DNA from: Nipponacmea schrenckii
Taxonomy: Eukaryota > Mollusca > Gastropoda > Lottiidae
Direction of reading: 5' to 3'
DNA length: 64,000 nt
NCBI GenBank assembly: GCA_030562195.1
Contig: CM060203.1
Span: forward strand, 4,912,208-4,976,207
The position numbers and the translations under genes were made by a program. The notes under the pieces were generated by a model. The model searched no databases, was not told the origin of the DNA, and was given only the letters and a program-made list of their open reading frames with translations. Shown piece by piece: positions 32,804-45,650 of this stretch (positions within the stretch are counted from its first letter, which is position 1; each line of letters starts with the position of its first letter).

Positions 32804-34302
32804 ATACGCCCACATTATAATTTGGTCGTATATTGTCGTCACCCCTGTCCGTCCGTCGGTCCGTCCGTCCACAATTGCTTGTGAACGCAATAGAGGCTAC
32901 AGTTTTTGTCGGATTTGAATGAAACTTGCTGTGATCATTTATATTGATGACATCTGGGACAAGTTCGAAATTGGCAATTTTTCGATAAACGGTTTTTGAG
33001 TTATTGCACTTGACTTAGTAAAAACGCGTCAAAATTGGCTTGTGAACGCGATAGAGACTACAGTTTTCATCGGATTTAAATGAAACTTTCTGTGATCATT
33101 AATATTGATGAGATCTTGGACAAGTTCGAAATTGGCGATTTTTCGATGAGCGGTTTTTGAGTTATTGCACTTGACTTAGCCAAAACGCATCAAAATTGGC
33201 TTGTGAACGCGATAGAGACTACAGTTTTCATCGGATTTAAATGAAACTTGCTGTGATCATTTATATTGATGGGATCTCGGACAAGTTCGAAATTGGCAAT
33301 TTTTCGATGAACGGTTTTTGAGTTATTGCACTTGACTTAGTAAAAACGCGTCAAAATTGGCTTGTGAACGCGATCGAGACTTCAGTTTTCATCGGATTTG
33401 AATGAAACTTGCTGTGATCTCTTATATTGATGAGATCTTGGACAAGTTCGAAATTGGCGATTTTTCGATGAATGGTTTTTGAGTTATTGCACTTGACTTA
33501 GCCAAAACGCATCAAAATTGACTTGTGAACGCGATAGAGACTACAGTTTTCATCAGATTTGAATGAAACTTGCTGTGATAATTTATATTCATGAGATCTT
33601 GGACAAGTTCGAAATTGGCGATTTTTCGATGAATGGTTTTTTAGTTATTGCACTTGACTTAGCCAAAACGCATCAAAATTGACTTGTGAATGCGATAGAG
33701 ACTACAGTTTTCATCAGATTTGAATGAAACTTGCTGTGATCAGTAATATTGATGAGATCTCGGACAAGTTCGAAATTGATGATTTTTCGATTAATGGTTT
33801 TTGATTTATTGCACTTGACTTAGTCAAAACACCTCAAAATTGGCTTGTGAATGCGATAGAGATCACAATTTCCATTTGATTTGAATGAAATTTGGTGTAA
33901 CCATTTATATTGATGAAATCTTGGACAAGTTTGATCGTGACAATTTTTGGGTGAACGTTTTTGGAGTTATTGGCCTCGACTTAGTCAACTGCGTCGAAAT
34001 AGACTTGTGAACACGATAGAGACAACAGTTTTCATCTTATTATAATGAAATTTGGTGTGATCATTGAAGTTGATGTCATCTTGGTCAAGTTCGAAATTGA
34101 CATTTCGATATACTGTTTTTGAGTTATTGCACTTGATTTAGTCAAAACGCGGCTTGTGATTGCGATAGACAATACAGTTTTCATCTGATTTTAATGAAAT
34201 TTGGTGTGAACATTTATATTGACGCGAACTTGGATTAGACCTTAATAATCTTAGAGTTTTTGCCTGTGTTAAAACAGAAAATATATTTTAAAGTGGGCGT
34301 AT
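32804..34302. mobile_element. 1.5-kb element with short inverted termini enclosing ~8 copies of a ~160-bp repeat
   Basis: ATACGCCCAC at 32804-32813 is exactly inverted at 34293-34302 (GTGGGCGTAT). After a GTCC-rich head (32845-32872) come about eight tandem ~160-bp units containing CTTGTGAACGCGATAGAGAC, GGACAAGTTCGAAATTGGC and GAGTTATTGCACTTGACTTA. The middle units are most alike and the last two are degraded. No coding frame. Mobile elements carrying ~160-bp tandem repeats are known from molluscs; a relationship is possible but was not tested. Confidence 0.8.
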
Positions 34303-37300
34303 CTTGCTAGGCAACCACTTGTTAGAATTGAAGCAAATTTGACTCGGAAATACATCTCAGTTTTGGCCTTCTCCTCCACTGTTTAAAATGTTAGCACCAC
34401 TCGCCTGTCTCATACACATACTGTACTTGAACAATAAATAGACATTTCAGAACCCTGCTGAGGTTGTCTTAAACAACCAAGGTTTTGACTTTCTTCGATA
34501 CTACAACTTTCTTTGACACATCATTGTTATATTGATTATGTATTCTGACGTTAATTTCCTATAATCAATGGGTATATGACAAATATTGGCTTGGTTGGAG
34601 TTTGAACTAAAATGATGTTAAAGTTACATAGACAATAAATTCACTTACTTACCTTCCTTGAATAATACAAAGCATTTTGTGCTCTACTACAAAGCGCCTT
34701 ATTACCCTTAAAGATGAAAGCCTCTGTCTTTAAGGTTATGGACACACTTATGAAAGTTGTAGATCGGACACTGATATGATACCCCTGATAAGCTCATACA
34801 CTGATATCACGGTAATGAGACTCCGTTTGGTATCACAGAGTAGACATTTATAAGATATAATATGGTATAATTATAATCGAAAATTGAAACGTCGTCAAGA
34901 ATAATTTTGCATTGAGTAAACTACCGGTTGCTTTATACATATCATTTGTCCCCTGTTTGCCTGATGAATGTTCAAATCAATATGCAAAATACTACTTTAT
35001 GCATAGGCATAGGTAACGATGTACTTTTGCTACAAAAGCCATTTTTATATAAGACTGTTTCCAAATAAACTCAACTTTTTCATTGCATTAATGACCATCC
35101 ACGTCAGTTTGCAGGCGCCATTACGAAAAGAAAAATAAATTTGAAGATTATTAGAAATGGTAATTGACGGGAACACGTCATGTTTCATACTTGATTGGTT
35201 TGACCGTTCGTCGAAACAAACAAGCTCAGACGTTGAACGACCTTGAAACGAGCATAAATGACCTTGCTATCAATATATCAAATCATTCAACGTGATTATT
35301 TTGATTAACGACGTAAGAACTTCGATATTTGTTTTATAGACCGGTGAACTATTGGTGAAATAACAAATAGATTTTCTATTGCAAGCGAATTGCCAAACTC
35401 ATAAAATATTGGAAAATCAACGTATATTATTTGGCTGTATTGAGTGAAAAATCACAAGCTAAGTTTATTGGTCTGGAGATTTTGTTGTTTTTAAATATTG
35501 TTGAAGTAAGTTAACATGGGCCATTGAAGGAGTCTCGAGACAATTTCTGTCAGAAATCCTTCTATTCAAATGAAAACAATACTACTAAAAACAAACTGTA
35601 ATAAGCACATATTCCAGCTTTAAGGATCATTCTAGACAAAAAGCTGTCGTTCAAAATACTATTGTCGGACTAATATGTCTTCAGAAATGATTTCCAATAT
35701 GAACATTTTCCAATATGTATCATTTGTCTTAGACTATCTGCGATTATAAATATCGTAATAGGTTGATGGTGATATGGTCGAAATAAGGTTTGATAATTTG
35801 ACGTTTACTAAAACACGTGTTTCGTGAAAGAATTACAGGTGAAAATGACTCATAATTGGACAGTAAAGTTCCCCGAGAGAGATAAAAGTTTTAAATAATA
35901 ATTAATTTATCGATGGGATTTGTCATCATCGAAGGAAAACCTTAAGAAAAGACTCGTGTGGTAATATTAGGATTATTGATATCAAATATCGTCCAATAAT
36001 ATCTGAAGATACGTTGTCGAAGTGAACTGATCTGACAGTAAACGGACATCGTCTTATCAATCGTGGATCTACAATCGTTTTATTTCAAAGTAACATTTGT
36101 TGCCGTTTATAGATCTACATATTGAAATGATTCAGAGATAAGTGCAAAATACATGTTCTTATGGGTGTTCCTAGATGTATTTACTATAGAACGATTAGCC
36201 ATCAGAAGACTATCAGTTTGTTTTGATTCGTGTCTACGATGAACTGCATTTGTTCCATTTGTCTGAGAGTATTATTAGACTTCCTGAAGATATGTGCCAT
36301 TAGGTCAATCTTTTCAAAACAAACTTCAACAAGTATATTGTGAAAATAATACATATTTTCCTACAAATGCGTGTTGGGAAGTTCGACTTGCTTTCATTTT
36401 TTAGTGCGAAACATGTCTACCGATCATGCTTCTAAAAGCTATTATGATAAATATCAGTTAGACAGGGTTAGAGAAATTAGGCCAGTTATGTATAAATCTC
36501 TTTCAATGTATGAAACAATTACGGATTTATTTTTTCTAGTGTACCTTTACAAAATATCGTACAGCAAAGGGAACAAAATTCAGGCTCTTTCTTTTACATA
36601 TTTCTAAACCATAATGCAAAGTGCATTCGACGACTGGTTACCATATTTTAACTTGAAGATACAATGGATACATCAAGCCTAAATAGTTCTAACTAATAAT
36701 TTTTTTTTTATGTAACCGAAGCCATATCACAATATCACATATTTGTTCCAAAAGTTTTTTCTTTTTAAATCCTACAATGTAACAAACAAATTCAGAATCA
36801 AGCACAGTGTCGGTATGGTTCGGATTAGCTTTCATTCATGACTTACGTCAGTAGAATTATTCAAACGTAGTGAAGAAGGTTGAGAAAGTCAAGTAGTCAA
36901 TCGTGAGGCGCTCGCGAAATAGAGAATATTTTTTACAGGTGTTAAAACATAAAGTCAACAAAACCTGTAACTCTTCTGTAATGAAAAACTATTTTAGTAT
37001 GTTTTGTTACGTCAAACGTCTAATGGAAAGGCTGGTCCATGTACAACTATTAAAGGCGTCAACTGATAAATTCTACCCTCCTCATCGAAATTTAATAATC
37101 ACACGCTATTTTAATTTTAACTTTGATTTATTTTCGTACTTTTTGAATTTACTTTTAGTTATTTTCGTATTTATTACCTGCATTACGCTAATCAAAATTA
37201 ACTATGTCGCAATAAAACGGATTAAAAAGTGACATAAGCAATGATTTTATAAAGTAATGCTGTCTAATTAGTTTTACAAGCTTACACGTATTTGGTAACG

Positions 37301-39200
37301 GAAGCGACCAAATTTGATAGAATTCATTCAATTTGTTTGTTCAACTCAACTTTGGCAACTGTAATGTTTTGAACGACTTCCCACCCTTGCAATCTTTACT
37401 GACTGATATCCATCTCGGACATAGACCAGTTAAAGATACCCAGTGAAGAGATATAACGAGTCTATATATTTATCGAATTGTAGGAGAATTAGACATGGAT
37501 TTTAAATTGGAAAAATGTTATGGACAGCTAATAAGTTAGACCCCTAAATGTTTGAAAGTCGGATCGGTCAAATGGTTTTAACTACCATTTTCAGAATAAA
37601 ATATAAACGTAAAGTACAACCAATCAAATGTCAAAGAAGCTGAATTGGTTCTGTTTTTCTTGACGTAAGTGGTTGTCATTTCTTGAATAATAATTTAGAT
37701 CTCCTGTTTTGAAGGAGTATTTGTTAACAGGCCGTTGATAAGGTAATCAGCTGTATTATTTAATCTCCCTCCCACTGAAAAGGTCAAATATAAGATTTCT
37801 ATTGACAGTCAATATCATAAATTAATCAAGTACGAAATAGAAATGGCTACCGATTAACACGATTTTATCTTTATCACATACACGTTTTGTCTATTCCACG
37901 CCAAGTCACTTAAATGTAAAGTCCCGTATAAAAATCACATAAACTTGTTCTTGGACTGCTCGATTCAAATGGGCCCCCTCAATGCCTTAATTTGGTTACC
38001 GCTCAGCTACTTCCGTAAATTTCGTTAACTCCAATTTAGGGCTTGAATGCAGTAGGGCTTTGCTTCAAAGTTAGCTGATTTCTTTTCTCGCCAATGCAAA
38101 AGCCTGTTTTTCTTGTTCTTTCGGTCATTTTGTACTATCACGTGACCAAAACATCATATGAAAAAATGACTTTAGCCTTGATTATCCAGTAGGCTAGCTC
38201 CCATTCAAGGCCGCGATAAAATAGACAAAATACGATCACCGTGTGCAATGGCCAATCATGCCACGATATACGTATCGCGATACGGGAAAATGTGTAAAAG
38301 TGCACAGGATTCGAAAACAGTGAGTCGAACATTTAGTAAATCAAGTTAGCGTCACCGATACGCATAAAAAGGTCTAGAAAACCCCATATTAACCCTTTTA
38401 ATTTATAACAGTGTAACTTAGTTATATGGGGTAATGTATATGTATAAAAAAAACTTGTGATTCCAATCAACAACATAGAAATATCCACACTTATATGTTT
38501 TTTTATACAGAATATATACTTTTATTGTATCAGGATATATAGTTACATTTATATCGTACAAGCAATATTTCTTACAAGCTTAAAGCGATTTTCGGATTTC
38601 AAAATTATAAGGTTTTGAACGATTACTCTTTCTGCTTCACACAATCGAATTAGTGTACGCCTGCAAAAAGAGGTGACTAAAAAAAAAACCCGAGATATCT
38701 ACAACATTCACTCTTTATATAATGAAAAAATGGCGACTGATTGCCTCCAGACTTGGGTTTGATATTCTTCATCCCTTGTCCACCAACACGCGTAATGACA
38801 TTAAAGATGACATATGGTTGTCTTCTTTCAGTTTCCTTGACAGCTGGTGGTTCCGATACACAAGGCTAGTTGTCTGTCTCTTTCAACTTTCAACCAAGGA
38901 CATAATGCTCCATATCATTTCATATAACACATGTTAGACATAAATATTAAGTACCGGTAGTGGAAAAGTATACATGCTATAATTATATATATTGACCGGA
39001 ACGTCCCGCAATTAATTACATTGGTCACTCTTGTCACACAGGACACTCTTGTCAACAGGTCAAGGAAGTCCATTTCAATTGACTAAGATATCTATGGAAT
39101 AACTAAAGACAACACCCAATACTTACTACTGATAATCGTGATTAAAAGACAGTAAAGTTTTAAAGACAAGGCAATGTTCTGAGCGGACGCAAGTGTTAGT
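34303..39200. other. Intronic DNA, no gene proven
   Basis: AT-rich. A 109-codon frame at 36903-37232 ends in a hydrophobic segment and has TTTTTTACAG near its start, but it begins with GTG and has low-complexity composition. A 78-codon frame at 36371-36607 has an ATG at 36413. Neither has a recognisable domain. Confidence 0.3.
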
Positions 39201-39338
39201 AACAAGTAGAGCAATGGACTTGATTACATTCTGTTGAAATCCCAAATGAGAATTATTACAACGAAAGTTTGAGATCCTAACAAGTAGAGCAATGCATGAA
39301 TAAAATGACTTGATTACATTCTGTTGAAATCCCAAATG
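39201..39338. repeat. Two tandem copies of a ~78-bp unit
   Basis: AACAAGTAGAGCAATG followed by GACTTGATTACATTCTGTTG and AAATCCCAAATG occurs at 39201 and again at 39279. Confidence 0.85.
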
Positions 39339-39996
39339 TAAATTGTACAGTAATCAAGTTCGGACAATTGAAAGCCTTGACTCGATCACTGTCTGACATT
39401 TTTCATTCAACATTTGTTATGAACGATTGTAAATGTCTGACTTGGATGATTATCTTGTCTGACAGGCGAATATAAACGAGAGAAAAATGTATTTTACTTA
39501 CGGATGATTCATCGATGAAGAAATGATGTTCTTTGAATGAAGGAATTGATCTGATCTGCCGACAACAGAAAGACAAGGCGGAGAAAGTTACATATGGAAA
39601 TGAAATCGTGCCTCCACTGTTTTACTTTCATCACTTATGGAAAGGGACGGCATTGGTTTAGAATCTTTGTCTGACACCCCTCGTTCTGTTATCACCGCAT
39701 TCGCGTCGATCTATGCCGGTAAGAAATCCAGGTTGGCGAGCACGTGGTCAACTCACTGATTAAGTGGGCTGGTTAGCGAAATAAAAGAACATTTTCAACA
39801 ACATACCTCTATCCTATGCCAGACTTTGCCCTCAAAAAATGAATATCAAAATTCGGGATTTATGAACAATAATGTAAAAATAAAAACATTTTTTGCTGGG
39901 AAAATTGGGGAGTGTTTGACTTTATTACCATTACCCAAAACTTTGTCTCCTTCTTCCGGACTGGAATTAAACCACATCTATTTTATTTTATTTCAG

Positions 39997-40874
39997 GCAA
40001 AAATCTTCTGAAGTTCAAACTAACCGAGAACGAAATAACAGACGATACCGAGCTCACGAGGGTTAATTTGTGGGTGCATGTCTGGAAGAAGGAACGTAAA
40101 CGACGACGACCACGAATTGGAAAGCTTAAGAAAAAGCCACGAAAAGGAAAATTGATCCGAATCCGAGTGTTCAGTGTTCAAGATGAAAAACAAAAGGGCA
40201 AGAAGATCGCCGAATTTCGAACCCGAATTCAAAAAACTAAATGGTACAAGATTAGTTTACCAGTTTCTGTGATACAAAATCCATCGACACACGTAAACGA
40301 TACGGTATTGTTACGTGTGGAATGTAAACGATGTAACCGTAAAACGCAACTCGTGTTACCCGAAGACCAAAAGTGTAAAAAACGCAAAAATAAATCCAAA
40401 AATAAGAAACGGAAAGGCAAAGGGAAGAATAGGAAAGATTGCGGTACAATGAGAGTCGCTAATTCGGTAAGAAGACCGTTCATTGTTTTAGAAAAGCGCA
40501 GAAAGGATGTGCGATCCCGACGATCCCTTGTGGAGAACTGTGAACAAATTCCAACGGGAACTACATATACGGGACAATGTTGTAAATTGCCGTCGTTTGT
40601 GAATTTTAGTGACCTGGGACTGGATGATCGAATCGTTACTCCGAATGGGTATATGACGGGTAGTTGTATAGGGCGGTGTCCCAGAGCGAGACATAATGGA
40701 AGACGAAACAACCGTGATCAGACTCAAATTCCTACTGAAAGATCTCGTTCTAGACGTTCGCGTTGTAAAGCTGCGGAAACATCATCATTAACAGTGTTAT
40801 TATTTAATGAAAATCATGACTTAATGCAAGCTGAACTTTCAGGGCTTGTTGTAAAATCATGTACATGTAGGTAG
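39997..40874 (+). CDS. Activin/inhibin beta-like TGF-beta family ligand, coding exon 2 (propeptide end and mature domain)
   Basis: Encodes residues 96-387. Propeptide: strand FKLTENEI, arm-domain NLWVHVW, sequon N196, the CxxC pair C205/C208 seen in activin propeptides, and RRPFIVLE before the cleavage region. A furin site RSRR (268-271) predicts a 116-residue mature ligand. Mature cysteines are 277, 290, 291, 319, 323, 352, 384 and 386. From memory of activin A, the gaps 291-319 and 352-384 match exactly. CIGRC is the knot ring and KSCTCR the conserved end. Oddities: the interchain cysteine is replaced by R351, both finger-1 tryptophans are lost (GLDDRI), the wrist segment is 8 residues shorter and Arg-rich, and two long Lys/Arg tracts occur in the propeptide. 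TGF-beta membership is firm; the activin branch is likely. Related ligands signal through type I/II serine/threonine kinase receptors and SMADs. Confidence 0.9.
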
Positions 40875-41067
40875 GCGTTTTTCAAATTTAGGTCAATCGC
40901 CCAATCTTGTGTGTTTAAGAGCATTTACAAAATATCTTACAGTCTGGTTATACAAACAATGCATACTCTGGCACGCGATTCTATGGCAACGCTGCAAGAT
41001 GGCGTTACCAGGCTTAATATTTAGTGACCTTCAGTGAGAAATGGCGGGAAGATGTGTACGTCTGTCA

Positions 41068-41073
41068 ATAAAT
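41068..41073 (+). terminator. Possible polyadenylation signal AATAAA for the activin-like gene
   Basis: First AATAAA after the stop codon, about 195 bases downstream. Another is at 42312-42317. The choice between them cannot be made from sequence alone. Confidence 0.35.
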
Positions 41074-42696
41074 GACCACGTGATGTAATACCTCAATATT
41101 TAAACTATTGCATCTTTTATTTAAACAAGACTTCTGCATTCCCAGTGTGACGATACAACTCAAATTGACATATGAATTATGTTGTTTGAATTTTGGATGT
41201 TCATGCCATCACGTTATTGTGTGCATTTTGTTTTTTTGCATTTAATTACTGTTTGTTTGTTTTGTGTTACATTATTTCATAAAAAGTTGACAACCTTTCT
41301 TAAGATGAAGGAAACTGTATCGTTTGAAGATCTCGACTGTTTTTGTCCCTTACATCATTCTCCCAATATATAGGGTTTGGTTAAAAGAGATCCATTTTAA
41401 GAGATATCATCTCAATTTTGAGTGTCATAAACTAGTAAAATGGTTCACCTTTACAGCTACCTTATAATTATTGTTTAGTATTAAACCCTCTCGCCGAAAT
41501 ATAGAACCTACTCAACGAGAATAGTTTTTATGTTAGCATAATGTATTTTCATAATATAAATATCGTCCCTTAGTCCAATTATGGCATTCAGATGTCCGCT
41601 ACGCCAAAAGATTTCATACCCGTTCGTTTCGCTCAAACGATTCTTGTTGTTCTTTTAGTAATTTATTGAAAGTCACCATCTAACCACATCTTGTAATCGA
41701 ACAAAAAGCGCTTATTTTGGTAGCGTTAATATCGTGGATTATAGCTTTTTGTTAAGAACATTCTAAAAACTGAAAAACACAATTGTTTCGTTAGATTTTA
41801 ACGTCATGGATTATTCCGTAAAATTTAATATTCTCTGTCTACTATGAAAATAGATTAGCCATCATTATGACACAACCAATATCTTAGCAGATTCTGACGC
41901 TCCAAAAATTCCCCAATCTGTAATGTAACATCTGTATAAGTGCAATTCAGAGACAACAACCTTATTGTATCTTAAACTATGTGCTTTTATAGAGCTAATG
42001 ACCTTGAACTTCTTGCTGGTTTGTCGATTTTTGTATTGTTAATGTAAAGACTTTAGAATTAATCACAACCTTAGAATCTGTTGAGTTTGTTTTATCGCAC
42101 ATTAAGGTAACGACATTGAACCTATTACCAATTGGTTGTTTCTTGGAATAATTACTCCAAGGCTCTTTTGACCTTGGCCTTGTTTATAGCTTTGTAATTG
42201 TGAAACGGGCATAAAGGTAACGACTGTAAATTTGTTGGTAACGCTTTTATTTGGTAAAGCGTTTACAATGACAATGACATATTAACATGTTAATTGTATG
42301 TATCATGAGCAAATAAAGACGTGAGATTTCTTTTTCATACGGGAGATTTTGGGTTATAGAGGGCCCTTATACATTGTAGCTAAATGATTTTGTATTCCGT
42401 ATATTTCCGTACATAAACTTATGAAGATATAATGCACGTTTAAATGTTAAATATGCATTCAATCAAATGCTCTTTTCAATAACAGATATAGGCTACCTGT
42501 TTGTATTTTGGCAAACTTTAACAATTAGCATAAATTCAGATAAAATTTTATAAATAATTCCATAGATCATTATTTATATTCGAATCTCTTCTGATAATTA
42601 AGTGATGGAAAATATACTATAGTCACCTATAAGGATTGTTTGCTATAATTTAAAGATATCTGGTTCGTTTGCGAATTTACCTTGATTTTAGCTGAC
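41074..42696. other. No gene recognised
   Basis: AT-rich, possibly partly 3' UTR of the ligand gene. No frame or repeat supported. Confidence 0.35.
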
Positions 42697-42905
42697 GATG
42701 AAATTTATCCCGATCGATTGTTACAGATAATAAATTCCGATTGTTTGTTACAGATGAAAATTAATCTCGATTGTTTGTTAAAGAAAACGATTTGTTTGTT
42801 AAAAATGAAAGTTCATCCCGATTGTTTGTTAAAAATTAAAGTCCACCCGACTGTTTGTTAAAGTTTATCCAAATTGTTTGTTATTAATTAATGTTTATCC
42901 ACAAT
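42697..42905. repeat. Degenerate ~30-bp tandem repeat
   Basis: About seven loose copies of a unit with CCCGATTGTTTGTTA followed by an A-rich AAAGTTTAT-like part. Confidence 0.7.
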
Positions 42906-43019
42906 GATAGCATAGTTAGATTGCTTACTGCAAAAATACAATTATCTGTAATGCTTGAAAAGATGAATGATTTCTTAAAGTTTTTTTTTATATCACATAA
43001 TTAACTGATGTTGATTTTA

Positions 43020-43145
43020 TATTCTGACTCGGACTTTGATGTTGTTTTCATTTACAGACTTCATGCTGACTTTGATGTGGATATCATTAGCTGACTTTCG
43101 TGTTGCTTGCATTCGCTGACTTTATGTTGATTTCATATGCTGACA
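43020..43145. repeat. Degenerate ~27-bp tandem repeat
   Basis: Five loose copies of a unit resembling GCTGACTTTGATGTTG followed by TTTCATTT. Confidence 0.65.
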
Positions 43146-45333
43146 CGGCATCGAACTATGCTTCGAAACATATCAGTTCATTACATTGAGACGAAATTTA
43201 CCCTCCCATAAATACTTCATGTTAAATGTATTGTCATTTTTCAGGATTGTTTGTAACTTACTGAAATCTTACTGTGTAAGTAGATGATACCGGTGAATGT
43301 TTGCAGTACTTTTAGGATGGAAATAAAATAAATTGTATAGTGATAGATTATGTGTATTGCATTTTGGTAGCGAGAACATATGATACTTTCTTATTCGAAC
43401 CAGACTTATTTTGTTAGACCTAACCGATGAAACTTGACCCTTAATCTATTACATGTTTTGAAAAAAGCTCATAATGATAGATATTTTAATGTTCTTTTAT
43501 TATTATTATTATTATTACTATTATTATTATTATTACCATCATTATTATGTGATCTTTTGATGTAAACTAGTCATATTTGTTTATCAATGAAATATATGTT
43601 GTTTTCTGTAGATTGCTCTTATTTTATAGCATTGGACCAAAAGACCTGTCCAAACCTCGCATAAGGGGACGCAATTTACCAACTCCTGCATAGAACATAA
43701 TATGAGTCAAGCTGTAATAATGAGATATTCTGAGCTCTAAAATAGGTAACTCGTCAGTAAATTAGCTTGAAAGAACTGATAACTGCCCCTCTGGAATCTT
43801 TCTTACCCCCCCCCCCTCCCTCCTGGAAAAATAGTATTCAATCAGAGAACGTCATTTGTTCTAACCCCTCACAATAATCGATACCCCCCAGGGATGTTGG
43901 CTGGCTACGGCCCTGATTGAAGAGTCTAATATATCAAACAAAATACACAATAATGCTACTTGAACCGAAACGTAGCTTTGATATCCAACACTTTACGGAT
44001 AAATCAATTTTACCATTTGTTTTTTGGGTTTTTTGTGCTCTCCAAACAATATATGATAAATACAAAATGTAAACGACTATTTAAAAAACATGAAGTACAG
44101 TGTAGGTGAAATCTTTAATGTTATTTTGATAACATTAGAACTGGAAAAATCCATCAAGGTTACTTGAAAGATGTACCTTAACATCAATATGGCAGTTTTT
44201 ATAAGATGAAATATTTGTTTTGTAATTTGATCGCTGCGACTATATGATAGAGATTCTGCTGTCAAACCAAATATTTATTGTTAAATTTTCTATCTCTTAT
44301 AATTAGCTCACTTACAATATGTGACAATGTGAGACATGAGGGCAATGTGCAATTTATATGTGGGTGTTCACAAAGGAATAAGAAATTACCAGTATACATA
44401 CTAATGTTGAAGTAAAAAACTGTCCATATTCAATACATTATTCGATTTGAATTTCACTACAGAAATATATTCCTCTATCGGTTGTAAGACTGACACTGAA
44501 CAATGTCTTGTATCTTAATCTGAACTCATGCACCATTTAATCAGTCAGTGAGTTGTGTTGATCATATTTCATTCAATTCAGACATTCTCTAACTTAATAC
44601 ACAGTTATCGTACTTCCTTGTTATAACTGTAAAAACCAACCTAATGATGTTTTTAATAACCAAAAACACGTGTCGATGGCATTAATCAGTTTTTTATTAA
44701 TAATACCAGATATATAAACTCATACAAATATTAATATGAAGAATCAGAAAAAAATGCAGCATCAAACCTTGTATGAGATTAATTACACCGTGTACCATTC
44801 CCATGTACGTTAGCCAATGTATTAGCAATTAGTCAACCGTTTCGGAAAATCTACCCATACACTGTCTCGTCAGTCTCAATGTAGCAACTGTAACCAAACT
44901 ATACGATCAATTTGAAGATCTTATATGAAGCCAAACTTACTTCCATCTTAATTCTTTAGCTAATGATGAATATCATAACTTAGCTCCAGTTTATACTCGT
45001 CCTGGGTAAGGATAAATAAAAAAGACCTATAAACAAATATACATATAAATAAAATATAATGATAGGCTCTCAAATAAAGGAATGTGGTCCTTAAAGCTTT
45101 TAAGAAATCAATCCAACTTTAATAGTATTGATTAATTGTGCATTGATAAACTGGCGTGAAATGTCAGCAGTATTAGTTGTAATACTAGTACTATGTACTC
45201 AGTATTAATTTTTCATAAATCATTTATTATCGAATTGACATGGCTGATAATAAATACAGTTATGTCGTAGATATAGTGGGTGGTTGTTAGGAGATATTGA
45301 CCATTTAAAGTAACACCACCATTTATAACTATG
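43146..45333. other. No gene recognised; microsatellite and C-tract
   Basis: Contains a TTA trinucleotide microsatellite at about 43496-43545 and a C-rich tract at about 43807-43822. Remaining frames are short. Confidence 0.4.
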
Positions 45334-45650
45334 TATATCCTTTTTACATTTTTAACTGTCATGGTGGATTTCAAATGAATAAAGATTCCCAAAGATCCAA
45401 TAGTCATTTTCTAGGGGCACTACACAATGTACGCCATTGTTTCTGCAAAGCTATTACATGGACATATATTTAGTGTGTTATATTGAGTGGTATATCCTTT
45501 TTACATTTTTAACTGTCATGGTGGATTTCAAATAAATAAAGTTTCCCGACGATTCAATAGTCCTCTTCTAGGGGCACTACACGATGTACGCCAATGTTTC
45601 TGCAAAGCTATCGAATCTATTACATGGACATGATATTTACTGTGTTTCAC
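45334..45650. repeat. Two tandem copies of a ~157-bp unit
   Basis: TATATCCTTTTTACATTTTT, then CTGTCATGGTGGATTTCAAA and AGGGGCACTACAC, occurs at 45334 and again at 45491 with modest divergence. This indicates one duplication event. Confidence 0.9.

Larger units (their letters stand above)
25586..39996 (+). other. 14.4-kb phase-1 intron of the activin-like gene
   Basis: Bounded by GTGAGT at 25586 and TATTTTATTTCAG ending at 39996. The split codon G|GC gives glycine 96. The intron holds a 26-bp minisatellite, a LINE, a hAT-like element carrying a MITE, a long hairpin and a 160-bp repeat array. Related genes such as myostatin have more introns; no further coding exon is needed here to complete the propeptide. 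Confidence 0.7.

Noticed and set aside
36903..37232. 109-codon ORF with a C-terminal hydrophobic segment
   Set aside because: It starts with GTG, is AT-driven in composition (many F, L, N, I, K), and has no family match or partner exon.
40020..40727. Minus-strand ORFs of up to 160 codons opposite ligand exon 2
   Set aside because: They are shadows of the real coding strand, whose cysteine pattern and cleavage site are unmistakable.
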